Assembly: GCA_016706425.1 (NCBI GenBank)
Contig: JADJJR010000001.1
Span: 372,001-436,000 of the forward strand
DNA from: Elusimicrobiota bacterium
Lineage (GTDB): Bacteria > Elusimicrobiota > Elusimicrobia > FEN-1173
DNA length: 64,000 nt
Direction: 5' to 3'
Both the position numbers and the translations under genes were made by a program. Under the pieces are notes generated by a model. It was not told the DNA's origin and did not search any database. It worked only from the letters and a program-made list of their open reading frames with translations. This document shows positions 16,251 to 24,416 of the stretch, piece after piece. Within the stretch, counting starts at the first letter, position 1. Each line of letters opens with the position of its first letter.

Positions 16251-17573
16251 CTAACCGATTTTTTGAACTTTCAACCGCGTCCCCAAAACCTGCAAAACGG
16301 TGACGTTCGCTCCCCGGGGGAGGCCCTCGGCCCCCTCGGCCGTCCAAAGGGCGCCGTTGAGAAAAACGAGCCCCTCTTCGCGCACCTCGGCGGTTTGTCC
16401 GACGAGGCTCTCCGCGCCGCTCACGGGCCGCGCCTTGCGGATGTCGAATATCTTTTTGAGGAGAAAACCGAAGAAGCCGCCCGAAACGGCCAGGGCGGCG
16501 ACGATCAATTCCAACGACACCCGGGCGCCCGAGGGGCCCCGGTCGAAAAGCATGAACGAGCCGAGCGCGAAGGAAATGAGCCCGCCGAAAATGAGCAGGC
16601 CGTGGGACGACACGATGACGTCAACGGCCATCATTATCAAACCGGCGATCAGGAGCGTCAGGCCCGCGAAATTGAGGGGAAGGACTTGGAGGGCGAAGAA
16701 CGCCAACGTCAAACAGATGACGCCGGCGATGGCGCCCAGCCCGATGCCGGGCGTTGAAAACTCGTAGACCAGGGCGTAAAAACCCAAAACGAGAAGTATG
16801 TAGGCCAAATTGGGGTGGGCCAGGGTGTGCAGCCAACGGCGGACGAGATTCATGGCGAAATTGACGCGGGGGGCGACGGCGAGATCGAGGGTCCAGGCCG
16901 CCCCGTTTTTTTTGATCTCCCGCGTTTTCAACGCGGCGAACAGCGCGGCCTCATCGGCGACCACCAAATCGATGACTTTGTTTTTGAGGGCTTCGTCCGA
17001 CGTTTGGGAAACGCTTTCGCGAACGGCCCGTTCGACCCAGTCGGCGTTCCGCCCCTTGGCGGAGGCCAGGGCGCGCGCGTAGGCCGCGGCGTCGGAGACC
17101 ATTTTTTCCTCCAGGGCCGACGCGTTGCCGTCTTTTTTCCCGTCCGCGTTATCGTTTTTGGACTTTTGAGGAACCCCGGGGGTCCCGCCCCCCAGTTGGA
17201 CCGGGTGCGCCGCGCCCAGGTGGGTCAAAGGCGCCATGGCCGCAACGTCGGCCGCCATGGTGATGAACACCCCGGCCGAGGCGGCGCGCGCCCCCGAGGG
17301 GGCGACGTAAACGATGACGGGGAGGGGGGCGTTGACGATGCCTTGAACAATGTCCCGGGTGGCGTCCAGGAGGCCCCCCGGCGTGTCCAGCCGAATCAAG
17401 ACCGCCTGGGCGGAGAGTTCCCGGGCCTGTTCGAGGCCATCCAAAACATAGTTTTTAACCACGGGGTCGATCACCCCGTTGACGGTCATCACGAACAGGG
17501 GTTTCGCCGCCGGCGGTTCCGCGAAGACGGGGAGACTTCCCCAAAGGAGCGCAAAGATTAGCTTTCGAAGCAC
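16251..17573 (-). CDS. nfeD: NfeD-family membrane-bound ClpP-class serine protease
   Basis: 440 residues. Signal peptide (LIFALLWGSLPVFAEP), then a ClpP-like protease domain: RLDTPGGLLDATRDIVQGI near 60, and GARAASAGVFITMAAD near 95 containing the predicted nucleophile Ser. A Lys in EEKMVSDAAAYARALA could be the general base of the Ser/Lys dyad. Four to five membrane helices span ~240-360, and a C-terminal OB-fold NfeD domain (LVGQTAEVREEG...GLPRGANVTVLQV) closes the protein. A low-complexity insert (PQKSKNDNADGKKDGN) lies just before the dyad region. GTG start, six bases after a TATAAT, with no leader. Operon with slipin. Confidence 0.92.
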   Translation of the reverse strand: MLRKLIFALLWGSLPVFAEPPAAKPLFVMTVNGVIDPVVKNYVLDGLEQARELSAQAVLIRLDTPGGLLDATRDIVQGIVNAPLPVIVYVAPSGARAASAGVFITMAADVAAMAPLTHLGAAHPVQLGGGTPGVPQKSKNDNADGKKDGNASALEEKMVSDAAAYARALASAKGRNADWVERAVRESVSQTSDEALKNKVIDLVVADEAALFAALKTREIKKNGAAWTLDLAVAPRVNFAMNLVRRWLHTLAHPNLAYILLVLGFYALVYEFSTPGIGLGAIAGVICLTLAFFALQVLPLNFAGLTLLIAGLIMMAVDVIVSSHGLLIFGGLISFALGSFMLFDRGPSGARVSLELIVAALAVSGGFFGFLLKKIFDIRKARPVSGAESLVGQTAEVREEGLVFLNGALWTAEGAEGLPRGANVTVLQVLGTRLKVQKIG

Positions 17574-17579
17574 TTGGGG

Positions 17580-17585
17580 ATTATA
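17580..17585 (-). promoter_or_regulatory. Extended -10 for nfeD-slipin (leaderless)
   Basis: TATAAT on the minus strand preceded by TGC (extended -10), then six bases (ccccaa) and the nfeD GTG. No -35 is seen. The start codon would be the 5' end of the mRNA. Confidence 0.6.
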
Positions 17586-17629
17586 GCAATTGCGGGGCCC
17601 GTGCCCGGGAGCCGACGGGAGGGAACCCG

Positions 17630-19156
17630 TTAATACGAAACGAGATCCGGCGCCAAGCCGAATTTGAGAATGAAATTGATGTACGTCATGCGGATGGGGT
17701 CCGAGGCGGTCACCGGACGGGCCAAGGCCGCCGATCGGATCGCGTTCAACCGCTGATGGGGTTTCAGCCAGGCCCAGCCGATCTCAACAATGGCGTTCTC
17801 GGAATTGGCGAACCTCAATTCCAAATCGATTTCGTCCATAATGCGGCTGCCCAAACCGTCGTTGGGTGTCTTCTCGGCGCGGGCTTCGAAGTAGTCGCCT
17901 TTAAAGGTCAATCGATTCCCCCAAAGGGGCGGCGTGTAATGAACGCCGATGTTAAAAAGGCGCAGACCAAAATCGCCGATGGTGGAGGTGTCCAATCCCG
18001 GGCCGATGCCCAGGTTGGCGTTGTCGTGGTAGATCTTCCCGTAGCGGAAATCCGATCCCGGGAGCCCCCCGTTGGCGCCGCCGTTGGACAGACCCAAAGT
18101 GGAAAAATCGCGAAACCCGTCGATGTCGTTGTCTTGCGGGTCCCCGTCCCCGGAGGCGATCGCGTACAGGGTGTGGGCTTGGAGGACGGCCCGCCAATCG
18201 TAACTGGCCTTCACCAACGACGCGGTTCCCCGGTAGCGCCGGGAAACCCCGGTGGAGGTGCTGATGGCAACGCCGTTAATGTCGTAGAGGGTTTCCCGGT
18301 TTTGGCCGGCGTTCAGCGCGAACTCCGCCGAGAGGGCCAGCACGTCGGTTCCCCAGGGCATGGGGACAAAGAATTTCGCCCGGGTGTCGATGATGTCGAT
18401 GACGTTGGCGTCGTCGCTACGAGCCGCGTTTTTGTCGATGCCCCGGTAAAGGCCGAGCTCCAACTCCGTCTTAAAGACGGATTGCTTGAACTGTTGATCG
18501 GAGTTGAGGAGGGCGTAGAAGAGATTGACGTCCCCGGCGTTGGTTCCTTCGTCGGCCTCCGTGGATCCGTCGCCGCCGATCCCCGGTTGGGGGATGCTGT
18601 CCTGCTCCACGCCCTTGGCGAAAACAAGCTGCGCCTGCACGCGGCCGAGATTCTCCTTGACGGTGACCCCCTGCAGGGATCGGACGGACATGACGTTGTC
18701 GTTGACCGGTCCGTAGTACACGAGCAAGTCGCCCGGACGGCCCGCGTATTGGCGGCCGAGGCGAATTAAATCGATTCCCCCGAACCCGGTGATGTCGAAA
18801 TAGGCGTTCGTGATGAAAAAATTGGACAGTTCGGCGTTGACGTCCGTGGGGGGTTTGCCGAATTGGGCGTTGGAGTTCAGTGCGGAACCGATGCGGGGGG
18901 CGCGCACGAATTCCACGCGCCCGGCGATTTCCTTGGCGAGGGTGGCGTCCAACCCAAGACGGGTTCGCGTGAGGGTTTGTTGGCGGTCGTCCGCGAGGGC
19001 GGAATCAAAATCCTGTTCGTTGGCCGCGCGTTCGCCTCGGAACTCAAAGGACCCGTAAGGCCGCAGGTGGAAGGAATCCAGAAGCGACGCTCCCCGCGTT
19101 GCCGTCGGAGCGATCCCCCCCGTTAAAACCACCAACAACATCCAATATTTTTTCAT
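17630..19156 (-). CDS. Alginate-export-like outer-membrane porin
   Basis: 508 residues with a signal peptide (WMLLVVLTGGIAPTATRGA). It starts with a barrel strand LRPYGSFEFRGE, continues through repeated TRTRLGLDATL, DLIRLGRQYAG, FKGDYFEARAE and MDEIDLELRF strands, and ends FILKFGLAPDLVSY. RLGRQ and the layout are typical of AlgE-like/alginate_exp barrels, which pass anionic sugars or other solutes. The substrate is not predictable. A GGAG ribosome site precedes the ATG. It is divergent from a cytochrome c gene and has its own TTGACA promoter. Confidence 0.75.
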   Translation of the reverse strand: MKKYWMLLVVLTGGIAPTATRGASLLDSFHLRPYGSFEFRGERAANEQDFDSALADDRQQTLTRTRLGLDATLAKEIAGRVEFVRAPRIGSALNSNAQFGKPPTDVNAELSNFFITNAYFDITGFGGIDLIRLGRQYAGRPGDLLVYYGPVNDNVMSVRSLQGVTVKENLGRVQAQLVFAKGVEQDSIPQPGIGGDGSTEADEGTNAGDVNLFYALLNSDQQFKQSVFKTELELGLYRGIDKNAARSDDANVIDIIDTRAKFFVPMPWGTDVLALSAEFALNAGQNRETLYDINGVAISTSTGVSRRYRGTASLVKASYDWRAVLQAHTLYAIASGDGDPQDNDIDGFRDFSTLGLSNGGANGGLPGSDFRYGKIYHDNANLGIGPGLDTSTIGDFGLRLFNIGVHYTPPLWGNRLTFKGDYFEARAEKTPNDGLGSRIMDEIDLELRFANSENAIVEIGWAWLKPHQRLNAIRSAALARPVTASDPIRMTYINFILKFGLAPDLVSY

Positions 19157-19226
19157 AGGACTCCCCGTTGATGTGTATCGGGCGGCCGGGATTGTTCAGC
19201 CGATCCCGCGCTGCGTTGTCGCGATT

Positions 19227-19255
19227 AATATGCGTCCAATCCGGTTGTTTGTCAA
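19227..19255 (-). promoter_or_regulatory. Sigma-70-type promoter for the porin gene
   Basis: Minus strand: perfect -35 TTGACA, 17-nt spacer, -10 CATATT (4/6; TATTAA two bases on is an alternative). A leader of about 60 nt follows and ends in a GGAG ribosome site. Confidence 0.55.
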
Positions 19256-19289
19256 CAGGGTCCTCAACCGGGCGGGTTTCGACTGCCCC

Positions 19290-19318
19290 TTGTCAAACCG
19301 GTGTTTGTCGCTTATATA
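19290..19318 (+). promoter_or_regulatory. Sigma-70-type promoter for the cytochrome c gene
   Basis: -35 TTGTCA, 17-nt spacer, -10 TATATA (TATAAG overlaps it). The start codon follows about 50 nt later, after a GGAGG ribosome site. Confidence 0.55.
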
Positions 19319-19371
19319 AGATACAGTCGGAGCTAAATAGTTACCGACACTTTCGGAACGGAGGCGCGCGA

Positions 19372-19722
19372 GTGAAAATATTAATCATCGCGGGGATGGC
19401 GGTGGTCGGCTTGATCGGCGGCGTGTGCGCCGAGGAAGGACAAAAACTTTACCAGGCGAAATGCCAGGCCTGCCACGGACCGGCGGGGAAAGGCAACCCC
19501 GCGCTGAAAAAAGTTTACGGTCCGGGGATTGATATCGCCGACGCGGACACCCAGCTCCGGGACGATGCCGACATGAAGAAAATCATCCAATTCGGCGCGG
19601 TCAAGGGGATGATGCCGGCTTACCGGGGACGTTTAAAAGACGAACAAATCACGGCGATCATCGCGCACGTTCGGTCCTTGAGCGCGTCCGATTCAGGAGG
19701 CCCCTCCCTGGCCGACGAATGA
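19372..19722 (+). CDS. Small exported class I cytochrome c
   Basis: 116 residues. A signal peptide (KILIIAGMAVVGLIGGVCA) leads into EGQKLYQAKCQACHGPAGKG with one covalent haem site CQACH. The distal Met ligand is in MMPAYRGRLKDEQ near residue 84, followed by the C-terminal helix IIAHVRSL. It is a periplasmic monohaem electron carrier. The start is the GTG preceded by GGAGG at good spacing; the frame is open further upstream but that part lies over the promoter. Only gene in its transcript; no oxidase is nearby. Confidence 0.92.
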   Translation: MKILIIAGMAVVGLIGGVCAEEGQKLYQAKCQACHGPAGKGNPALKKVYGPGIDIADADTQLRDDADMKKIIQFGAVKGMMPAYRGRLKDEQITAIIAHVRSLSASDSGGPSLADE

Positions 19723-19903
19723 TCCTCCCCGGATCGTTTTTCACCGCTCCGCCGCGTTGACGGTTCGCGTCGGCGTTCGGTCTTCACAACCACCGGAAAA
19801 AACTTTTCTCCAGTTCCCCCCGTTGTCCGTCGATCCCCTTTGGAACGGATCGCGGCATCGGGGTTTTTTTGTTTCCCCCGGGCTGCGTTGTGTCCGGGGG
19901 GGG

Positions 19904-22900
19904 TTACGGATTGGCGGTGAGGGTGACGGTGAGGTCTTGTGTTGCCTCGGTGTCGGAGGCGGCGGGCATGTCGAGTCGGAACCAGAGAAAGCGGTTCTGG
20001 CCTGGGGAAACGGCCGAACCGGTTTGGGAACCGTCGATGGAGAAGACGGCGCCGGAGGCGAAGGCGGGGGAGCCGGTGACGACGTCCTCGGCGGCGAACC
20101 CGCCCAGCGCCGGACGGGCGGGGTGGAAGCCCGCCGAAAGGACCGCGATGTTGGCCGCGGTCGGCAGGGCGGCGCCGATGGCCCAGGGGGAGCCCGGGGT
20201 CGAAGTGGCCACGGAGAGGGAGTAGGTGCTGGTGACGTTGCCGTCGTTGAGAACGGTGACGGCGGTGGCGGTGTGGGAACTGGAGCCCACGGCCAAAAGC
20301 CCGAAGAGGTAGGGCGAGCCGGCGGTGACGGAGACGGAGCGGTTGAGGAGCGCGGGGACGGCGCTGGCGGTGTTGGAAATGAGGGACCATTCGCCGACGT
20401 CGTCGACGCTCCAGAGAACGATGAAATACGTGTCGTTGGTGGGGACGGTCACGGTGGTCGATTGGGCGGTTCCCACGACGGCGGTGGTGGCGATGGTGAC
20501 GGTGGTGGCGCCGGAGGGGGTGGTGGCGGTGCTCCAGACGGTGGCGGCGATTGTGGAATATTGGATTCGGTACTGGCCGACGAGGTTGTTGTAAACGAAG
20601 TCGTCGCCGGGGGCGGTCCAGGACAGGTTGATTTCGCCGGGCCCGCCGCCCGCGGCCGCGGACAGCGTGGACGACGAAGGCCCCACCCCCGTCCACAACG
20701 TCGACGTGGCCACGGACAACGCCGTGTAAGCGCTTTCCAGGCCGCCCGCGTCGACGGTTTTGACGCGGAAATAATATGTGGTGTCGGTTTGAAGCCCGAA
20801 ATTCGCCGATGGCGAACGCCAGGGTTCGGTGGAAGTGAGGATCGCGCCGTATTTCGTGCCGCCGTCGTAGGTTTTGGGCGGGTCAAAGGCCCCCTCGGAG
20901 ACGGCGGGGACCATCGTGGGAACGGTGGCTATCTGTAAATAATAGCTTAGCCCCGGTTCGGGGGTCGCTCCCGGGGCGTTGTCCGTTCCCTCGTTCCACA
21001 TGAAGGTTCCCGTGGAGGCGGCGGTGGGGGAAAAGACGAAGGCGGTTTTAAGGACCGTGGGCGGGTTGGGGGCCACGTTGGCCACCGTTGAAAGGTTCCT
21101 GTAGACGCGGAGCTGGTTGTTCCCAGCGGTGTCCCGTCCCGTCACCACGAAATCCAGGTCGCCGTCGGCGTCGTAATCCCCCACGTCCAGGGAACCCAGG
21201 TAAAGATCCTCCGCCGCGGTGGGTTCCACTTCAACGCGGGTGAAGGCCCCTCCCCCCGTGTTGATGTAGGCTCGTATTTCAGCCACCCCGCCCGCGGTCG
21301 CGCCCGTTAACCCGTGGACGAAGATGTCCAAATCGCCGTCGTTGTCGATGTCGCCCCATTGGGCCCCGCCCCGCGAATGCCCGCCGCCGGCCCCGTTGAC
21401 TTCGATTTGGGTCGCGTTGAAAGTGCCGTTCCCGTTGTTTCGGTAAACGCGCAATTCCCGGCTGGCGGTGGTCGTTCCGGGCACCCCTTGGACCACAATG
21501 TCGAGATCGCCGTCGGCGTCGAAATCCCCCCAGTGGGCGCAATGTTTCCCGTTGTAGCCGTCGATGCCCTGGCCGGGATCCACGTTGATTTCGTTGGGAT
21601 CGATGGTCCCGTTGCCGTTGTTCCGGTAAACATGGATGCGGCTGTCCGTCCCGGCTCCGGTCCACCCTTGAACAAGGATGTCCTGGTCTCCGTCCCCGTC
21701 GAAATCCCCCCAGTCCACGATCCCGTCGCGCAAGCCGCCGCCGGCCCCGTCGACTTCGATTTGGGCGGTGTCGAAGGTCCCGTTGCCGTTGTTGCGGTAG
21801 ACGCGAATTTGCCGCGCGGAAGCGGCGTCGATGCCCCCGGCCAAGATGTCCAAGTCCCCGTCGTTGTCCAGGTCCCCCCAATTCACGTCCCCTTGGGTCA
21901 ACCCGCCGTTCAGGCCGTCAATCTCGATTTGGCCGGGATTGAAGGTGCCGTTGCCGTTGTTGCGATACACCCGCAATTGGGCCGAAGCCGCCGCGCCGCT
22001 GGTCAACGCCCCCGACGCGAGGACATCCAAATCACCGTCCCCGTCGAAATCCCCCCAATCGACGCCGCCGTCGCAAAGGCCGCCGCCGGCCCCGTCAATC
22101 TCGATTTGATTGGCGTCGAAAGACCCGTCCCCGTTGTTTCGATACACCCGCAATTGACACGCGCCGCCCCCCAAGCCGCTGGCCAAAATATCCAAGTCCC
22201 CGTCGTTGTCGAAATCCCCCCAAGACACACCGCCCGCCTGGAGGCCGCCGGCCGCCCCGTCGATCTCCGATTGCGTGGGGGAAAAATACAGGGGGGGGGG
22301 AACCGCGCTCGCCGTGTTGGAAATCGGGGACGTCAGGCCGACGTCGTCGACGGTCCACAAAACGAAATACCACGTGCCGTTGTCGGGGACCGCGATGCCG
22401 GTGCTGACGGCCACCCCGGGGGCGATGGACGTCGCGGTGGTCAGGGTGTAGGCCCCGGCCGGCGTCGACGCGGGGTTCCAAACCGTGGCGGGGTTGGTGG
22501 CGTATTGGATGATGTAGCTGCCCGTCAGGGTCCCGGCGGTGAGGTCGTCGCCGACGGAAGTCCAGGACACGGTCACGTTGCCGCCCCCGGCGCCCGGGGC
22601 GGCGCTGATGGCCGACGCGGCGGGGGCGACGCCCGTCCACAGGGTCGACGAAGCGCTGGGCGCGCTCTCCAAAAGGCCCGCGTCGACGGTCCGGACCCGG
22701 AAATAGTAGGTCGTGTCGGTGCGAAGGCCCGGGTGGGCCAGGGCGGGGGCCCAGGGCGCGGTCGACTTCAACAGCACGCCGTGGCGGGTGTTCCCATCGA
22801 AAATCAACGGGGGCCGATCGTAGTTCCCCCGGCGGGGCGTCGCCCGGCTGTGGGGGGCCACGGTGTCGGGTGTGAAGGCCGCGAGGGTTGAAATTTCGAT

Positions 22901-24325
22901 GTCGTAGTCCAACAGGCCGGGGGGGGTCGGGTTCGCCCCGAGGTCGGCGGCGGGGGCCCATTTGAACGTGGCCGTGGAGGATCCGGTGAGACTGAAACTG
23001 AAGGTCGAAGAAAGAACGGCGGGCGCGCCGGGGGCCGTTCCGGTGGTGATGTTGTTTTGATACACCCGCATGCGGCGGACGGCGGCGTTGTCGACGCCCG
23101 TGATGAAAAGGTCGATCCCCGTTGTGTTGTTGTAATCCGCCCAGGCCAGGTCGCCGTTTTGGAGCCCCAGGTTGACGGCGCTCTCCACGTTGAATTGCGT
23201 GAAGCCGAACCCGCCGTTGTTGCGGTAGACCCAGATCTCCACGTTGCCGGTGGCCGGCCGCAGGCCGACGACGGCGATATCCAAATCCCCGTCCGCGTCG
23301 GAATCGCCCACCGCCAACGCGCCGTTACGGACCCCGAGGTTGGCCGCGCCCGGTATGTTGAAGGCGGTAAAGGTGTTGTTCCCGTTGTTGCGGTAAGCGC
23401 GCAATTGGGCGTTCGCGTTGTCAAACCCCATGGCAACGACGTCCAGCCATCCGTCGGCGTTCAGGTCCCCGAACGCCACGTCACCGTCTTGGAACCCGCC
23501 CACGCCCCCGGTCACGTCGAGGGGGCCGGTAAAACCGCCGTTGCCGTTGTTGGTGTAAATGTGAACCTGTCGGCCCGCCCCGTTTTGTCCGGACACCAAC
23601 ACGTCCAGATCCCCGTCGTTGTCGGGGTCGCCCCAAGCCACGGAACTGCGGGCGGCGTACCCGTTTCCGGCGCCGGCGACTTCCACCTGAGTCGGGTCGA
23701 AGGTGGCGTTTCCGTTGTTCCGGTAGACGCGCAGTTGACGGGCCCCGGCGGAATCCTGGCCGCTGACCAAAAGATCCAGGTCGCCGTCGTTGTCGAAATC
23801 CCCCAGGGCGGGTTTCCCCAGGTCCAACCCGCCGCCCGCTCCTCCGTCGATATCGATTTGCGTAAACGCGAGCGCCCCGTTGTTGCGGGCCACGAGGATG
23901 TGGCGTGTGGCCGCGGCCCCCCGATTGCCGCACAGGACGATGTCCAAATCCCCGTCCCCGTCCAGGTCGCCCAGGGCGAGGCCCCCGTCCTCCAGACCCG
24001 TGCTGCCGGCCCCCAGAACGTTCGTGGGGTTGTTGGCGATGGTGTACGTGGGCGCCGCCCCGACGGTGTAAACGCTGAGGCGGCGGTTGCCGCCCGAATC
24101 GTTGCCGCTGACGACGAGGTCCAAATCGCCGTCGTTGTCCATGTCCCCCCAGGCGGTCCCCCCTTCCGTCAGCCGGTCCGCGGCGGTGTTTTCAAAATTC
24201 AATTCAACGGCGTTGTAAGGAAGAGCGAAAGCCCCGCGCGCCAAGAAAAAGCCGGCCCCGGCGAGGAACAAGACGCGACGGAACGCACCGCCGCGGGCGA
24301 TGGGAAGGGGGGGGGTGTCTGTCAT
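19904..24325 (-). CDS. Secreted FG-GAP/FN3 protein with two 7-repeat propellers and shared C-terminal domain
   Basis: 1473 residues. A signal-like N-terminus (RRVLFLAGAGFFLARGAFA) is followed by two blocks of seven VCBS/FG-GAP repeats (about 35-427 and 680-1080). Each repeat is centred on a Ca-binding loop such as WGDFDNDGDLDILA; seven per block fits an integrin-like seven-bladed propeller. After each block come FN3-like domains (TDTTYYFRVRTVDAG; YFVLWTVDDVG). The last ~146 residues are the domain shared with the next gene and with the small secreted protein at 34722: VLNDGNVTSTYSL then LWFRLDMPAASDT. Likely Ca-dependent adhesion or matrix protein. The ATG sits nine bases after a -10, suggesting a leaderless mRNA; it is a tandem paralogue of the upstream gene. 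Confidence 0.85.
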   Translation of the reverse strand: MTDTPPLPIARGGAFRRVLFLAGAGFFLARGAFALPYNAVELNFENTAADRLTEGGTAWGDMDNDGDLDLVVSGNDSGGNRRLSVYTVGAAPTYTIANNPTNVLGAGSTGLEDGGLALGDLDGDGDLDIVLCGNRGAAATRHILVARNNGALAFTQIDIDGGAGGGLDLGKPALGDFDNDGDLDLLVSGQDSAGARQLRVYRNNGNATFDPTQVEVAGAGNGYAARSSVAWGDPDNDGDLDVLVSGQNGAGRQVHIYTNNGNGGFTGPLDVTGGVGGFQDGDVAFGDLNADGWLDVVAMGFDNANAQLRAYRNNGNNTFTAFNIPGAANLGVRNGALAVGDSDADGDLDIAVVGLRPATGNVEIWVYRNNGGFGFTQFNVESAVNLGLQNGDLAWADYNNTTGIDLFITGVDNAAVRRMRVYQNNITTGTAPGAPAVLSSTFSFSLTGSSTATFKWAPAADLGANPTPPGLLDYDIEISTLAAFTPDTVAPHSRATPRRGNYDRPPLIFDGNTRHGVLLKSTAPWAPALAHPGLRTDTTYYFRVRTVDAGLLESAPSASSTLWTGVAPAASAISAAPGAGGGNVTVSWTSVGDDLTAGTLTGSYIIQYATNPATVWNPASTPAGAYTLTTATSIAPGVAVSTGIAVPDNGTWYFVLWTVDDVGLTSPISNTASAVPPPLYFSPTQSEIDGAAGGLQAGGVSWGDFDNDGDLDILASGLGGGACQLRVYRNNGDGSFDANQIEIDGAGGGLCDGGVDWGDFDGDGDLDVLASGALTSGAAASAQLRVYRNNGNGTFNPGQIEIDGLNGGLTQGDVNWGDLDNDGDLDILAGGIDAASARQIRVYRNNGNGTFDTAQIEVDGAGGGLRDGIVDWGDFDGDGDQDILVQGWTGAGTDSRIHVYRNNGNGTIDPNEINVDPGQGIDGYNGKHCAHWGDFDADGDLDIVVQGVPGTTTASRELRVYRNNGNGTFNATQIEVNGAGGGHSRGGAQWGDIDNDGDLDIFVHGLTGATAGGVAEIRAYINTGGGAFTRVEVEPTAAEDLYLGSLDVGDYDADGDLDFVVTGRDTAGNNQLRVYRNLSTVANVAPNPPTVLKTAFVFSPTAASTGTFMWNEGTDNAPGATPEPGLSYYLQIATVPTMVPAVSEGAFDPPKTYDGGTKYGAILTSTEPWRSPSANFGLQTDTTYYFRVKTVDAGGLESAYTALSVATSTLWTGVGPSSSTLSAAAGGGPGEINLSWTAPGDDFVYNNLVGQYRIQYSTIAATVWSTATTPSGATTVTIATTAVVGTAQSTTVTVPTNDTYFIVLWSVDDVGEWSLISNTASAVPALLNRSVSVTAGSPYLFGLLAVGSSSHTATAVTVLNDGNVTSTYSLSVATSTPGSPWAIGAALPTAANIAVLSAGFHPARPALGGFAAEDVVTGSPAFASGAVFSIDGSQTGSAVSPGQNRFLWFRLDMPAASDTEATQDLTVTLTANP

Positions 24326-24334
24326 CCGGCTTTA

Positions 24335-24362
24335 AGCATAGCTTAGTTGGGGATTTTTTCAA
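24335..24362 (-). promoter_or_regulatory. Promoter of the larger FG-GAP gene
   Basis: Minus strand: -35 TTGAAA, 16-nt spacer, -10 TATGCT, then nine bases to the ATG. No Shine-Dalgarno fits in that space. Confidence 0.45.
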
Positions 24363-24416
24363 CACCCATTATGGGGGGGCCCCCGCCGATGGGGGGGGCT
24401 GGTTTTGGGGTTGGGG

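Noticed and set aside
19723..19903. A terminator before the T-tract at about 19865-19872
   Set aside because: A cgatcc/ggatcg stem is present but is not adjacent to the T-tract, so a proper intrinsic terminator could not be supported.
20900..24200. Regularly spaced similar sequences that resemble a CRISPR or satellite array
   Set aside because: The periodicity is coding: each unit is a VCBS/FG-GAP repeat with varying sequence, not identical direct repeats with unique spacers.
19757..24346. Long plus-strand open frames opposite the FG-GAP genes, with periodic Val/Gly/Asp content
   Set aside because: They mirror the repeated Asp-rich codons of the real genes; no start signals or recognisable domains.
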